NCBI GenBank assembly: GCA_004359425.1
Contig: PTEU01000002.1
Span: 560,736 to 624,735, forward strand
Length of the DNA: 64,000 nucleotides
DNA from: Ideonella sp. MAG2
GTDB lineage: Bacteria; Pseudomonadota; Gammaproteobacteria; Burkholderiales; Burkholderiaceae_C
Direction of reading: 5' to 3'
Below the pieces are notes generated by a model. That model was not told where the DNA came from and did not search any database. It saw nothing but the letters and a program-made list of their open reading frames with translations. Below, piece after piece: positions 41,223 to 54,201 of this stretch (position 1 is its first letter; each line of letters begins with the position of its first letter). Both the position numbers and the translations under genes were made by a program.

Positions 41223-42193
41223 CGCATCCACCCTTTGCGGCGGAAGTAGATCAGCGGGGCTGCGACCGAGCAGACCATCAGCCCCAGCGCAAAGGGGTAG
41301 CCCCAGGTTTGGCTGAGCTCAGGCATGTGCTGAAAGTTCATGCCGTAGACGCTGGCGATCAGCGTGGGCGGCAGCAGGGCCACACTGGCCACCGAGAAGA
41401 TTTTGATGATCTTGTTCTGGTTGATGTTGATGAAGCCGACGGTGGCATCCATCAAGAAGTTGATCTTGTCGAACAAGAAGGCGGTGTGGCTGTCCAGCGA
41501 GTCGATGTCGCGCATGATCTGTCGCGCCTCTTCAAACTGCTCGGCATTGAGCATGCGGCTGCGCATCATGAAGCTGACCGCACGGCGGGTGTCCATCACG
41601 TTGCGGCGGATGCGACCGTTCAAGTCTTCTTCGCGGGCAATGGCGGCTAGGGCTTCACCGGCTGCGCGGTCGTCCACGTCTTGCTTCAAGACGCGGGCGC
41701 TGACCTTCTCCAGCGAGTCGTAGATACCCTCCAGCGCATCGGCCGAATACTCAGCGTCGGCGTCGTAGAGCTTGAGCAGCACATCTTTGGCGTCTTCAAT
41801 CAAGGCCGGTATGCGGCGGGCGCGCAGGCGCAGCAGGCGAAACACTGGCAGGTCCTCGGCATGAACCGAGAACAGCACGTTATGAAAGAGAATGAAGGCC
41901 ACCCGCACGTTGCGTGGGGTGATGTCATCGTCGATCAAGAAGTCGGAGCGGATGTGCAACTCGCCGTTGTCTTCTTCATAGAAGCGGGCCGACTCTTCCA
42001 GGTCGTCATCAACAATGTTGTTGGGAATGCTCAGGCCAAAGCGGGCAGCAATCCAGCCAATTTCTTCGGCTGTGGGGGCCTCTAGGTCCACCCAAACGGG
42101 TTGCACGTCGGCCAGGTCGGCGGCCGAGTCGATCTCTGCTTGCAGCAAGCGGCCACTGAGGCGGCCTTTGTCCAGCGTGAATACGTTCAGCAT
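41219..42193 (-). CDS. corA: Magnesium/cobalt transporter CorA
   Basis: A 324-aa CorA-type channel with a large N-terminal cytoplasmic funnel and two C-terminal membrane helices. The selectivity motif YGMNF (Gly-Met-Asn) follows the first helix. The basic end FRRKGWMR is typical. It mediates Mg2+ (and Co2+/Ni2+) influx as a homopentamer. The ATG at 42193 (MLNVFTLDKGRL) is chosen over a longer start at 42277 that adds Cys/Arg-rich sequence unlike the family. The HAD gene is coupled downstream. Confidence 0.93.
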   Translation of the reverse strand: MLNVFTLDKGRLSGRLLQAEIDSAADLADVQPVWVDLEAPTAEEIGWIAARFGLSIPNNIVDDDLEESARFYEEDNGELHIRSDFLIDDDITPRNVRVAFILFHNVLFSVHAEDLPVFRLLRLRARRIPALIEDAKDVLLKLYDADAEYSADALEGIYDSLEKVSARVLKQDVDDRAAGEALAAIAREEDLNGRIRRNVMDTRRAVSFMMRSRMLNAEQFEEARQIMRDIDSLDSHTAFLFDKINFLMDATVGFININQNKIIKIFSVASVALLPPTLIASVYGMNFQHMPELSQTWGYPFALGLMVCSVAAPLIYFRRKGWMR

Positions 42194-42729
42194 GGGTCCA
42201 GTTCCAGCGTCGGCATGCAGCGCAGCACAGCGGCTGCGGCACAGTTCGGGGCTTTCAACAGGTGCAATCTGCACCAAGGCGGGGGAGTGGGAACCGTCTC
42301 ACCCCGCATCCGGCAACGAAGCTCAGGGGGTCTGAGCCTCAGCGCGCCGGGCTGGAGGGGACGGTCACCGCGGGTGAGGGGCTTCCAAGGGGGCACCTTC
42401 GTAGTGACGATGGCTGAATTATCGTCTAAGGGCGAGTCCTGGGCGACGCGACTGGCCCTGCCACATCAGCAACCCCCAAGGACACCGGTGCCCCTCGGTC
42501 AAAAACAAGCCCCCTAAAGTCGCTTGACGGTGCTTTTGGCAGGCCCAGTGCAGAACTTGGCACAGTCCGCCGCAACACGAAATCTACACAGATTTTTTAC
42601 ACGTGAACATGCTTGGCAAAGCGCTTTAAAGAGCGCATAGTTGCTCAGACGGATCGGCGCTTTTGCCTTCACCGGCAGGCCTGATTCGCAGCTCGTTCCA
42701 TACGTTTGCGTGCCCGTAAGGAGGCCTCG
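42194..42729. other. Long intergenic region between corA and hpf
   Basis: This is 536 bp with no convincing gene. It should contain the divergent corA and hpf promoters. A candidate sigma-54 element (TGGCAGGCCCAGTGCA, 42537-42552) has GG and GC at the right spacing, but it lies about 180 bp from hpf and may be chance. An A/T-richer stretch at 42583-42640, including ATTTTTTACACG, is the likeliest site for the hpf promoter. No riboswitch is recognised. Confidence 0.4.
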
Positions 42730-43071
42730 ATGAATCTGAAGATCAGCGGACATCACCTTGAAGTGACCCCAGCCCTCAGAGAGTATGTGTTGACAAAGCT
42801 GGACCGCATCACGCGGCACTTTGACCAGGTGGTTGATGTCAATGTCCTCTTGACCGTTGAAAAGCTTAAGGAAAAGGAGCGTCGCCAAAAAGCCGAAGTC
42901 AACTTGCATATCAAGGGCAAGGACATTTTTGTAGAGCAATCGCACGAGGATCTGTACGCCGCCATTGACCAATTGATGGACAAACTGGACCGCCAAGTGG
43001 TGCGCCACAAGGACAAGGTTCAAGATCATCATCACGCCAGCGTCAAGCGTCAAAGCGCCAGCGTGATGTGA
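42730..43071 (+). CDS. hpf: Ribosome hibernation-promoting factor (HPF/RaiA family)
   Basis: A 113-aa short HPF that binds the 30S decoding region and inactivates ribosomes in stationary phase. It begins [20 protein letters not shown] and contains HLEV and [21 protein letters not shown] with a basic C-terminus, all typical of the family. It lacks the C-terminal dimerisation domain of long HPF. The ATG at 42730 follows an excellent AAGGAGG site at 42718. It precedes ptsN and hprK, the conserved betaproteobacterial order, but has its own terminator. Confidence 0.95.
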   Translation: MNLKISGHHLEVTPALREYVLTKLDRITRHFDQVVDVNVLLTVEKLKEKERRQKAEVNLHIKGKDIFVEQSHEDLYAAIDQLMDKLDRQVVRHKDKVQDHHHASVKRQSASVM

Positions 43072-43115
43072 GCACCAACTCACAATAAGCAGCCGATGCG
43101 TTCGGCCTGCCCCTC

Positions 43116-43141
43116 AAAGGCGATCTTCGGATCGCCTTTTT
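43116..43141 (+). terminator. Rho-independent terminator of hpf
   Basis: A 10-bp stem (AAAGGCGATC with GATCGCCTTT) with a stable TTCG tetraloop is followed by T residues, 45 bp after the hpf stop. Confidence 0.92.
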
Positions 43142-43205
43142 CATGCCGCCTGTTGTTGCGACGCAGCAAACACCAATCTCGCAACAGAATGTGCTTGAAT
43201 TCAAG

Positions 43206-43234
43206 TTCCATCGCCAAGGACCGATTTCTATAAT
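43206..43234 (+). promoter_or_regulatory. Putative promoter upstream of ptsN-hprK
   Basis: A consensus -10 TATAAT at 43229-43234 lies 17 bp after a poor -35 (TTCCAT), between the hpf terminator and ptsN. The -10 alone supports a start site near 43241, giving a leader of about 70 nt. Confidence 0.45.
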
Positions 43235-43308
43235 CCGCACCCTTGACCTGACGCATCAAGGTCGTCCTGCCGCAGTATCCCAGTGACCCGTCGTCGAAAG
43301 AGCCCTCC

Positions 43309-43779
43309 ATGAACCGCCTCGCCGCCATCCTGCCTGCCGACAATGTGTTGGTCAGTGTGGAAGCCACCAGCAAGAAGCGCGCGTTCGAGCACGCAGGCAT
43401 GCTGTTTGAAAACCAGCACGCCATTGCCCGAGCCACGGTCACGGACAATCTGTTCGCCCGAGAACGTTTGGGCTCCACCGGCTTGGGCCACGGCGTGGCC
43501 GTACCGCATGGGCGGGTCAAGGGCTTGAAGAACCCGCTGGCGGCGGTGTTGCGGGTGCAGCAACCCATCCCTTTTGACGCCCCCGATGATGAGGCCGTCA
43601 GCCTGCTGATCTTCTTGTTGGTGCCCGAGGCCGCCACACAGCGGCATCTGGAAATCCTCTCCGAGATTGCTGAGTTGCTTTCTGACCGCGAATTGCGCGA
43701 CAAACTCAAGACCGCCCCCGATGCCGCAACAGTGCATAGCCTGATTGCGGGGTGGGAGCCGCTGAAGTCGGTGGCTTAA
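43309..43779 (+). CDS. ptsN: Nitrogen-PTS EIIA component (PtsN)
   Basis: A 156-aa EIIA-Ntr protein with phospho-acceptor His67 in GVAVPHGRV, the family's [11 protein letters not shown] loop and the C-terminal [10 protein letters not shown] helix. It receives phosphate from the NPr/HPr relay and signals nitrogen, carbon and potassium status. It is followed 22 bp later by hprK, which phosphorylates HPr, so the pair forms a regulatory PTS module. Its own promoter lies after the hpf terminator. Confidence 0.95.
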   Translation: MNRLAAILPADNVLVSVEATSKKRAFEHAGMLFENQHAIARATVTDNLFARERLGSTGLGHGVAVPHGRVKGLKNPLAAVLRVQQPIPFDAPDDEAVSLLIFLLVPEAATQRHLEILSEIAELLSDRELRDKLKTAPDAATVHSLIAGWEPLKSVA

Positions 43780-43801
43780 GCTCCCAAAACAGCCCACGCG
43801 C

Positions 43802-44758
43802 GTGAAGGCCATTTCCATCAGCGCCGAGGCGCTGTTTGAAGAACATCAGTCCACCCTGCGCTGGGAGTGGATTGCGGGCCATGCCCACCCCGAGCGGCGC
43901 TTCGACGAAAGTGCCATGCGCGAGGCCCGCTCAGCCGCCGACTTGGTGGGCTATCTCAACTACATCCACCCCTACCGGGTGCAGTTGGTGGGCCGCCGAG
44001 AGGTGGTTTATCTGCGTGACTGCCCACTGGAGACACAAGAAAGCCGCATCCAGCGCATTGTGACGCTGGAGCCGCCCGTGATCATTGTGGCGGACGGTGA
44101 AAAGGCCCCGGACAAACTGGTGGCCATGTGCGACCGGGCCGAGATACCCCTGTTCATCACCGAGCACTCGGCCGGTCATGTGATCGACTTGGTGCGCTCC
44201 TACCTCAGCCAGTTGCTGGCCGAGCGCACCACGCGCCATGGTGTCTTCATGGACATCCTGGGCATGGGCGTGCTGCTGACCGGCGAGTCTGGCTTGGGCA
44301 AGAGTGAGCTAGGGCTGGAGTTGATTTCGCGTGGCCACGGTTTGGTGGCTGACGACGCGGTCGATCTCTACCGGGTCTCTCAAACCACACTGGAAGGCCG
44401 CTGCCCCGAGCTGCTGATGAACCTGCTGGAGGTCCGCGGCATCGGCCTGCTGGACATCAAGGCCATCTTTGGGGAAACCGCAGTGCGCCGCAAGATGCGG
44501 CTCAAGCTCATTGTTCACCTGGTGCGCAAAGAGACCATGGAGCGCGAATTTGAGCGCCTACCCTATGAGCCGCTGTTCGACGAAATCCTGGGCATCCCTA
44601 TTCGCAAAGTGGTGATTGCCGTGGATGCTGGCCGCAACCTCGCGGTGCTGGTCGAGGCGGCGGTGCGCAACACCATTTTGCAAGTGCGCGGCATCGACAC
44701 CTATCAAGAGTTCATTCGCCGCCACCAAGCCGCGATGGCGTCTGGCCGAGACCTTTGA
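43802..44758 (+). CDS. hprK: HPr kinase/phosphorylase
   Basis: A 318-aa bifunctional enzyme that phosphorylates HPr on Ser and dephosphorylates it. Its N-terminal domain precedes the Walker [20 protein letters not shown] from Gly161, and the HPrK signature ([17 protein letters not shown]) is present. It starts at GTG 43802; no better start is in frame. The 3' end overlaps the convergent fur gene by 47 bp. Confidence 0.95.
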   Translation: MKAISISAEALFEEHQSTLRWEWIAGHAHPERRFDESAMREARSAADLVGYLNYIHPYRVQLVGRREVVYLRDCPLETQESRIQRIVTLEPPVIIVADGEKAPDKLVAMCDRAEIPLFITEHSAGHVIDLVRSYLSQLLAERTTRHGVFMDILGMGVLLTGESGLGKSELGLELISRGHGLVADDAVDLYRVSQTTLEGRCPELLMNLLEVRGIGLLDIKAIFGETAVRRKMRLKLIVHLVRKETMEREFERLPYEPLFDEILGIPIRKVVIAVDAGRNLAVLVEAAVRNTILQVRGIDTYQEFIRRHQAAMASGRDL

Positions 44759-45182
44759 CCGGCCGGTGTTGACAGTCGGCCTTGGTGCAATGGCCGTAAA
44801 GCGATAAGGCATGGTCTTGCAGCGCGAAGCCGCGGCTTTGCGCCACGGCACGCTGGCGCGCCTCAATGTCCGCGTCAAAAAATTCCTCGACCCGGCCGCA
44901 GGTCAGACACACCAAGTGGTCGTGGTGCTCGCCTTCGTTCAGCTCGAACACCGACTTTCCCGACTCAAAATGGCTGCGCGAGAGAATGCCCGCCTGCTCA
45001 AACTGCATCAGCACGCGGTAGACCGTGGCCAAGCCGATGTCGGCCTCCTCGGCCAGCAAGGCCTTGAACACGTCTTCCGCTGTCATGTGCCGCTGAGAGG
45101 TTTTCTGGAACACTTCCAGAATGCGAATGCGCGGCAAAGTCGCCTTCAGTCCGCTGCTTTTGAGTTCGTCAACATGGGTCAT
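44712..45182 (-). CDS. fur: Ferric uptake regulator
   Basis: A 156-aa Fur repressor with an N-terminal winged helix ([29 protein letters not shown]) and C-terminal metal-binding region ([18 protein letters not shown]; later [11 protein letters not shown]). The Cys-x-x-Cys and His clusters bind structural Zn and regulatory Fe(II). The ATG at 45182 (MTHVDELKS) is the family start. It is divergent from bamE across about 150 bp, an arrangement conserved in betaproteobacteria. Confidence 0.95.
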   Translation of the reverse strand: MTHVDELKSSGLKATLPRIRILEVFQKTSQRHMTAEDVFKALLAEEADIGLATVYRVLMQFEQAGILSRSHFESGKSVFELNEGEHHDHLVCLTCGRVEEFFDADIEARQRAVAQSRGFALQDHALSLYGHCTKADCQHRPVKGLGQTPSRLGGGE

Positions 45183-45330
45183 GAGGAGTCCTGAACACCG
45201 ACTGCGCCACGGGTGCGCCACCGCTAGAATCGCCGCATGATAGCCAGCCTGTTCGCAGCCTGCCTATCTGTCTGCGCTTTGTGGCCTGCCGGGCCACGGG
45301 CTTTTTGCTGATCACCGAGGCTTCTCCTCC

Positions 45331-47323
<1,993 letters not shown>

Positions 47324-47328
47324 ACATC

Positions 47329-47747
<419 letters not shown>

Positions 47748-47751
<4 letters not shown>

Positions 47752-49802
47752 GGTAGACCGCGGGCCTGCACAAAAGGCCGCGCCTGCAAGATCACCAGCC
47801 GACCTTGGGGGTCGATGGCCCACTCGATGTCTTGCGGGCCATGGCCCAAGAGGCTGCGCACCTGCTCCCCCATATGGGCCAATTGGCGCACTACTTCGTC
47901 GCTCAACACCGCGCGGCCGGGCTCCACCGCCTGCTCTCTCACCCCGCCTTGGGCATCCAACAAGAGGGCCGTCGGGTCGTCGGAGCGACTCAAGACCTGA
48001 ATGGCATTGCTGCGCCGGGCATAAAGCACCTGTTCAGCCAGACGCCGCCCTTCCACCACGCGAATGCCCAGGCCGCGCTTGGCCGACACATAGGTGACCG
48101 CCGACTGCGCCGTATCAAAGGGGTTGAGGGTAAGCATCACGCCCGAGGCACGCGCGTCGATGGCCCGCTGCACCAGCACGCCCATCACCACCTTGTCGTG
48201 CGGCACACCATGCCAACGCCGGGCTTCCCACGCCTCCGCGTTAAACACTGAAGCCCAGACGGTTTTGACCGCCTGCGCCAGCGCATCCGCCTGCTTGACG
48301 TTGGGCACGGTGGTGTACAGGCCCGCGCCGCTGAAGCCAGGCAAGTCTTCAGAGTTGGAGGAGCTGCGCACAAACACGCCGTCGCCCGCTAATTGACGCT
48401 GCCATGCGGCTTGCCATCGGGCGGCTTGGCCTTCGGGCAGCGGCATGGCCACCAGCGCCTCGCGCAACTGCGCCAGTGCCTGCGTGCGCACTTGGCGGCT
48501 TTGGGCAAACCCTGGGGTAGCTTGCGCCGCCTGCACCGCCTGCTGGGCTTGGGGCTGGGCCATGAAGGCCGCAAAATCCGCAAAGGGGATGCAAAAGCCG
48601 TCGGGCACCGGTGCCACGTCTTTCAAACCACCACGCTGCTGAGCATGGGTCAGCTCGCCCAAATTGGCCGCCTTGCTGCCACAGCGCTGGCGGTCTGCCG
48701 CTCGCATCTGGCCGAGCGGCAGCAAGGCTGCGCGCTTCAGGTCGGGTTGGGGCCAGGCTTTGGGGGTGCCGGGGCGGTGCACCGCCGAGCGCGCCTCAGC
48801 GCGGCTGGGCACCACACTCACCCCCGTGCGCTGCACCTGCAAGTCCACCCACTGACCGTCCAGTGCCAGCCAGTCTTTGACCTCGCGCACATAGGCATTG
48901 GGAATGCCCCAGCCCTTGGCCAGCAAGTTCACGTGCGACAAGGTGGTGGAGGGCCGCGTGGTGATGACGCCAGCCACGGGCGGCAGGCTTAACGGCACCT
49001 CTTGCAGCAAGGCGATGTCGTCAGGCTCTAGGCCGTCAACAGACTGCCCCGGGCTCAACACCCGCAAACGCCCCACGGCCCGCCCGGGGTTCAGCGGCAG
49101 AAAGCCTTGCTGGGCAATCACATTGGCCTGGGTCAGCAGGCTCAGCTTCAAGCCCTGGCCCACGGCCTCTTGGGCGGCTGAGTTGGGCTTGAAGAGCACC
49201 GGGGCAAAGAACTGCTGGCTCAAGCGCTGCTGCGCCAAGGCCAGCAGCTCGGGAGTGAGTTGATCGCCCTCCCAAAACTCATAGGCCCAAGCCTTGGCCT
49301 GGGCGCGCCAAGCCAGCGTGCCAAACAGGTAGCGGCGCTGAGGCGAGCGGTAGTTCTCATTCAAACCGCCAGGGCCGAAGTCGCTGACATGGTCGCGCGC
49401 CTTGAGAAACTGCTCGTGAAACTGGAAGCGCCGCGAGTGGATGAAGTAGACCTTGTCGGCCTGGCCACGGTCGATGGCAAAAATCAGGTGCGGCAAAGCC
49501 AGCGGCGTGCCCGCGTCGTGCACCCGCGCCAGCATGTCGAAGTCGGCACGGTCTTTGAGCCGGAACAGCCAGCCTGGCAAGGCATCGGCCGTGGACCCCG
49601 GCACGGGCCGCCCTGGCTGCGCCACCAAACCCTGCGCCAATGGCGCTGCAGTGGGTGCCGCGAGGCGCGCCGTCTGGTAGCCCGAGGGCTTTTGCCCAAG
49701 CTGGGCCGAGGCCGTGCCACCCCAGGCTAGCCCCAGCACCAAGCCGCAAGCAAACCTAAACCCCTGCCCTCTGCCAAAGCCCTGCCTCCAATACCCACCC
49801 AT
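47748..49802 (-). CDS. Secreted PEP/pyruvate-binding-domain protein with glucan-water-dikinase-like domain order
   Basis: A 684-aa protein. A signal peptide (hydrophobic core about 18-31, cut near TASAQ) precedes an N-terminal domain of unknown type, with [20 protein letters not shown]. Next comes a swivelling phosphohistidine domain around His290 ([20 protein letters not shown]). The C-terminal half is a PPDK_N-type ATP-grasp domain: [10 protein letters not shown] near 370, [20 protein letters not shown] from Arg479, and a final [18 protein letters not shown]. The His domain preceding the ATP domain is the order of alpha-glucan water dikinases, not PEP synthase. An exported ATP-dependent dikinase is unexpected, and the substrate is unknown. 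It lies antisense between tolR and leuS. Confidence 0.85.
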
Positions 49803-49865
49803 GCCCACTGTCCTTTGTCGTGTGTGAGCCCCGATGATGCCAGCGCAGGACGCGATAATCAGGCT

Positions 49866-52577
49866 ATGAACGACAAGTACGCCCCCTCCGAGGTCGAAGC
49901 CGCCGCCCAAGCCCACTGGAACGCGGCCGACGCCTACCGCGTCACCGAAGACGCCCGCGACAGCCACGGCCAGCTCAAGCCCAAGTTCTACGCTTGCTCC
50001 ATGCTGCCCTACCCCAGCGGCAAGCTGCACATGGGCCATGTGCGCAACTACACCATCAACGACATGCTCACCCGCCAGCTGCGGATGAAGGGCATGAACG
50101 TGCTGATGCCCATGGGCTGGGACGCCTTTGGCCTGCCGGCGGAGAACGCCGCCATGAAGGGCAAGACGCCACCGGCCGCTTGGACGTACTCCAACATCGC
50201 CTATATGAAGCGGCAGATGCAGGCCATGGGCCTGGCCATCGACTGGTCGCGCGAGGTCGCCACCTGCCAGCCCAGCTACTACCGCTGGAACCAATGGCTG
50301 TTCCTGAAGATGCTGGAGAAGGGCATCGCCGTGCGCCGCACCCAGGTCGTCAACTGGGACCCGGTGGACCAAACCGTGCTGGCCAATGAGCAGGTCATCG
50401 ACGGCAAGGGCTGGCGCTCGGGCGCGGTGGTCGAGAAGCGTGAGATCCCCGGCTACTACCTGAACATCGTCGGCTATGCCGACGAGCTGCTCTCGGCCGT
50501 GGCCAACCCGGAAGACCCGAATTACCTGAGCGGCTGGCCCGAGCGCGTGCGCCTGATGCAGGAGAACTGGATCGGCAAGTCCGAGGGCGTGCGTTTCGCC
50601 TTCCCGCACCAAATCCAAGGTGCCGACGGCCAACTGGTGCAAGACGGCAAGCTCTATGTCTTCACCACCCGCGCCGACACCATCATGGGCGTCACCTTCT
50701 GCGCGGTGGCGCCTGAGCACCCCTTGGCCGCGCTGGCCGCTGCCAGCCAGCCGGAGGTGGCGGCCTTCATCGCCGAATGCGCCCAGGGCGGCACCACCGA
50801 GGCCGAGCTGGCCACGCAAGAGAAAAAGGGCGTCAAGACCGGCCTGAGCGTGACCCACCCGCTGACCGGCGCCGCCGTGGACGTGTGGGTGGGCAACTAT
50901 GTGCTGATGAGTTATGGCGACGGCGCCGTGATGGGCGTGCCCGCCCACGACGAGCGCGACTTTGCCTTTGCCAAGAAGTACGGTATTGCGATCCAGCAAG
51001 TGGTCAGCGCGGAAGGCGAGACCTTCTCCACCGAGGCCTGGGCCGACTGGTACGGCGACAAGCAGCGCGCGGTCTGCGTGAACTCTGGCGTGCTCGATGG
51101 CTTGGCCCACAAGGCGGCCGTCAGCAAGGTCGCTGAGTTGCTGGCGGCCAAGGGCCTGGGCGAGAAGAAAACCACCTGGCGCCTGCGCGACTGGGGCATC
51201 AGCCGCCAGCGCTACTGGGGCACGCCGATCCCCATCATTCATTGCGAGTCCTGCGGCGCCGTGCCGGTGCCCGAAAAAGACTTGCCGGTGGTGCTGCCGG
51301 AAGACCTGATTCCGGACGGCAGCGGCAACCCGCTGAACAAGTGCGAGGCCTTCTTGAACGTGGCCTGCCCCTGCTGCGGCAAGCCCGCCCGCCGCGAGAC
51401 GGACACGATGGACACCTTCATCGATTCGTCTTGGTACTTCATGCGTTACTGTGATCCGACGAACTCGGACGCCATGGTCGGCGCAGGCACCGAGTACTGG
51501 ATGGGCAGCGCGGATGCGGCCGGTCATCGCGGCATGGATCAGTACATCGGCGGCATTGAGCATGCGATCTTGCACCTGCTGTATGCGCGCTTCTGGACCA
51601 AGGTCATGCGCGACCTGGGCCTGGTCAGCATCAGCGAGCCCTTCACCAAGCTGCTGACGCAGGGCATGGTGCTCAACCACATCTACTCGCGCAAGACAGC
51701 CCAGGGTGGCATCGAGTACTTCTGGCCGCATGAAGTGGAGCATGTGCACGACGAAGGCGGCAAGATCATCGGCGCCAAGCTCAAGAGCGATGGCTCGGCC
51801 GTGGACTACCAAGGCATCGGCACGATGTCCAAGTCCAAGAACAACGGCGTGGACCCGCAAGACCTGATCAACACCTACGGCGCCGACACCGCCCGCCTGT
51901 TCGTGATGTTCGCCAGCCCCCCCGAGCAGACACTGGAGTGGAACGACGCAGGCGTTGAAGGCGCGCACCGCTTCTTGAAGCGCGTCTGGAACTTTGCCGC
52001 CCAGCGCCGCGAGGCCTTGCAGGCCGCCACCGCCGGTGACTTGAGCCAAGCCCCGCTGAGCAAAGAGGCCAAGGCCCTGCGCCGCGAGGTGCACTTGGTG
52101 CTCAAGCAGGTCAGCCACGACTACGAGCGCATGCAGTACAACACCGTGGTGTCGGGCTGCATGAAGCTGCTCAATGCGCTGGAGGAGTTCAAGGCCAGCG
52201 CCGACGCGGGCGACCAAGCTGTGGTCTGCGAAGGCTTCTCCATCCTGCTGCGCGCGCTCTACCCCGCTTGCCCGCACATCGGCCACGCTTTGTGGGCTGG
52301 CCTGGGCTTTGCGGCCGCCCAAGGCGACCTGCTGGACACCGCTTGGCCTGCCGTGGACGACGCCGCCTTGGTGCAAGACGAGCTGGAGCTGGTCCTGCAG
52401 ATCAACGGCAAGCTGCGCGGTGCGCTCACCGTGCCCGCCAGCGCCGACAAGGCGGCCATCGAAGCGGCAGCCCAGGCCCTGCTGGCCAGCTCGGCCGACC
52501 TGCAGAAGTTCACCGAAGGCAAGGCCCCGAAGAAGATCGTGGTGGTGCCGGGCCGCTTGGTCAACGTGGTGGTCTGA
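49866..52577 (+). CDS. leuS: Leucyl-tRNA synthetase
   Basis: A 903-aa class I aminoacyl-tRNA synthetase. The HIGH motif is [15 protein letters not shown], an editing (CP1) domain with [13 protein letters not shown] and [20 protein letters not shown] follows, then the catalytic [10 protein letters not shown] and KMSKS motif [13 protein letters not shown], an anticodon-binding helical domain and a C-terminal domain ([16 protein letters not shown]). It is full length. The ATG at 49866 gives the conserved start [11 protein letters not shown]. lptE begins 2 bp after its stop and holA follows, the usual Burkholderiales order. Confidence 0.98.
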   Translation: MNDKYAPSEVEAAAQAHWNAADAYRVTEDARDSHGQLKPKFYACSMLPYPSGKLHMGHVRNYTINDMLTRQLRMKGMNVLMPMGWDAFGLPAENAAMKGKTPPAAWTYSNIAYMKRQMQAMGLAIDWSREVATCQPSYYRWNQWLFLKMLEKGIAVRRTQVVNWDPVDQTVLANEQVIDGKGWRSGAVVEKREIPGYYLNIVGYADELLSAVANPEDPNYLSGWPERVRLMQENWIGKSEGVRFAFPHQIQGADGQLVQDGKLYVFTTRADTIMGVTFCAVAPEHPLAALAAASQPEVAAFIAECAQGGTTEAELATQEKKGVKTGLSVTHPLTGAAVDVWVGNYVLMSYGDGAVMGVPAHDERDFAFAKKYGIAIQQVVSAEGETFSTEAWADWYGDKQRAVCVNSGVLDGLAHKAAVSKVAELLAAKGLGEKKTTWRLRDWGISRQRYWGTPIPIIHCESCGAVPVPEKDLPVVLPEDLIPDGSGNPLNKCEAFLNVACPCCGKPARRETDTMDTFIDSSWYFMRYCDPTNSDAMVGAGTEYWMGSADAAGHRGMDQYIGGIEHAILHLLYARFWTKVMRDLGLVSISEPFTKLLTQGMVLNHIYSRKTAQGGIEYFWPHEVEHVHDEGGKIIGAKLKSDGSAVDYQGIGTMSKSKNNGVDPQDLINTYGADTARLFVMFASPPEQTLEWNDAGVEGAHRFLKRVWNFAAQRREALQAATAGDLSQAPLSKEAKALRREVHLVLKQVSHDYERMQYNTVVSGCMKLLNALEEFKASADAGDQAVVCEGFSILLRALYPACPHIGHALWAGLGFAAAQGDLLDTAWPAVDDAALVQDELELVLQINGKLRGALTVPASADKAAIEAAAQALLASSADLQKFTEGKAPKKIVVVPGRLVNVVV

Positions 52578-52579
52578 GC

Positions 52580-53083
52580 ATGCGCCAGCCACTGACCCGA
52601 CGCCTCTGGCTGTGTGCCGCGGTGGGCGCGCTCAGCCTGTCGGGCTGTGGCTTTGCGCTGAAAGGCCCACCCCAGTTGGGCGTGCAAACAGTGGCCCTGC
52701 AAGGCTTTGCGCCACAGTCTGAGATGGCTGCCGCGCTGCGCCGCGCCTTGCCGCGCGACGTGCGCGTGGTGGCCAGCCCGGCCCAGGCCGAGTTGGTGAT
52801 CAGCGCCCGCGACGACCGCTTTGAGCGCAGCGTGGTGTCCTCCACCGCCGCCGGTCAGGTGCGTGAGTTTCGGCTGCGGGTCAGCCTGAAATTCAGCCTC
52901 AGCACGGGCACAGGCAAGCCGCTGCTCAAGGAGACGCTGCTGGAGCAGTCGCGTGACATGAGCACGATTGAAACCGCCGCGCTGGCCAAAGAGGTGGAGC
53001 AAGAAGCCCTGCTGCTGGAGATGCGCGACGACCTGGCACGCCAGCTCTTGCGCATGGCGGCCACCGTGGCCCCCGCGCGCTGA
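52580..53083 (+). CDS. lptE: LPS-assembly lipoprotein LptE
   Basis: A 167-aa outer-membrane lipoprotein with signal peptide and lipobox LSGC, followed by GFALKGPPQL, a typical LptE opening (CGF-LRG). The body has the alternating strands and central helix of the family (VRVVASPAQAELVISA, VREFRLRVSLKFSL). It plugs the LptD barrel that inserts lipopolysaccharide. Placed immediately between leuS and holA, it is cotranscribed with them. Confidence 0.92.
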   Translation: MRQPLTRRLWLCAAVGALSLSGCGFALKGPPQLGVQTVALQGFAPQSEMAAALRRALPRDVRVVASPAQAELVISARDDRFERSVVSSTAAGQVREFRLRVSLKFSLSTGTGKPLLKETLLEQSRDMSTIETAALAKEVEQEALLLEMRDDLARQLLRMAATVAPAR

Positions 53084-53091
53084 CAGCCGCC

Positions 53092-54180
53092 ATGCAACTG
53101 CGCCCCGAGCAACTCGCCGCCCATCTGGCCAAAGGTGAGCTGAAGGCCGTCTACACCTTGTGGGGCGACGAGCCGCTGCTGGCGCAAGAGGCGGCCGATC
53201 AGCTGCGCGCCGCCGCCCGTGCGGCCGGCTATAGCGATAGGCAGGTGTTCACCGTCAGCGGTGCGCACTTTGACTGGAGCGGCGTGCTGGGCGCCTCGCA
53301 GTCCATGGGCCTGTTTTGCGACAAGCAGTTGATGGAGATCCGCATCCCCAGCGGTAAGCCGGGCAAAGAGGGCTCGGCAGCCTTGCAGCAGTATGCGGAG
53401 ATGGCTTCGTCCGACAGCCTGCTGACCCTGGTGCACCTGCCCAAGCTCGACCGGCAACAGCAGCAAAGCGCATGGTTCACCGCGCTGGACCGCGCCGGCA
53501 TCACCCTGCGCATCGACCCCATCGAGCGGGCGCAACTGCCGCGCTGGATCGCTCAGCGCCTGCAAGCCCAAGGCCAGAGCCTGGCGCATGATGAATCCGG
53601 CCAACAGGCCTTGGCCTTTTTTGCGGACCGCGTGGAAGGCAACCTATTGGCCGCCCACCAAGAACTGCAAAAGCTGGCCCTGCTCTACCCGGCCGGGCCG
53701 CTGAGCTTTGAACAAATCCAGGCCGCCGTGCTGGATGTCGCCCGTTACGACGTCTTCCAGCTGGGTGCTGCCGTGCTGGCAGGGCAGACCGAGCGCGCGC
53801 TGCGCATGCTGGACGGCCTGAAGGCCGAGGGCGAAGCCGCCGTGCTGGTGCACTGGACGCTGGCCGAAGACATCCGCGCCCTGAAGCGCGCCCGCGACGC
53901 CATGGACGGCGGCAAGCCCCTGCCCATGGCGCTGCGCGAGGCCCGCGTCTGGGGCGACAAAGAACGCGCCTTCGAGCGCGTGCTGCCCCAGGCCAGCGGC
54001 GCCCAACTGGCCCGGCTGGTGGCGGCGGCCAGTGTCTGCGACGGTCTGGTCAAGGGCCTGCGCCACCCCGACTGGCCCGAAGACGCCTGGGACGGCCTGC
54101 GCCGCTTGCTGCTGCTGACGCTGGATGCGCTAGCACCGCGTGAGCGGGGGCGGGGCAAGTTAGCGCTGAGTGCCCACTAG
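53092..54180 (+). CDS. holA: DNA polymerase III delta subunit
   Basis: A 362-aa clamp-loader subunit that opens the beta clamp. It matches HolA by LKAVYTLWGDEPLLAQEAAD at the N-terminus, the beta-binding region around QSMGLFCDKQLMEIRIP, SDSLLTLVHLPKLDR, and the central ERAQLPRWIAQRLQAQGQ. AAA+-like domains I-II and the C-terminal collar domain are all present. It starts 9 bp after lptE and is convergent with the ghrA-like gene. Confidence 0.95.
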   Translation: MQLRPEQLAAHLAKGELKAVYTLWGDEPLLAQEAADQLRAAARAAGYSDRQVFTVSGAHFDWSGVLGASQSMGLFCDKQLMEIRIPSGKPGKEGSAALQQYAEMASSDSLLTLVHLPKLDRQQQQSAWFTALDRAGITLRIDPIERAQLPRWIAQRLQAQGQSLAHDESGQQALAFFADRVEGNLLAAHQELQKLALLYPAGPLSFEQIQAAVLDVARYDVFQLGAAVLAGQTERALRMLDGLKAEGEAAVLVHWTLAEDIRALKRARDAMDGGKPLPMALREARVWGDKERAFERVLPQASGAQLARLVAAASVCDGLVKGLRHPDWPEDAWDGLRRLLLLTLDALAPRERGRGKLALSAH

Positions 54181-54201
54181 GCGCGTGGGTCTCCACCCTC
54201 G

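Noticed and set aside
45238-45312. A 24-codon signal-peptide-like frame between fur and bamE
   Set aside because: Very short, no ribosome site, and it lies in the shared promoter region; the hydrophobicity may be chance.
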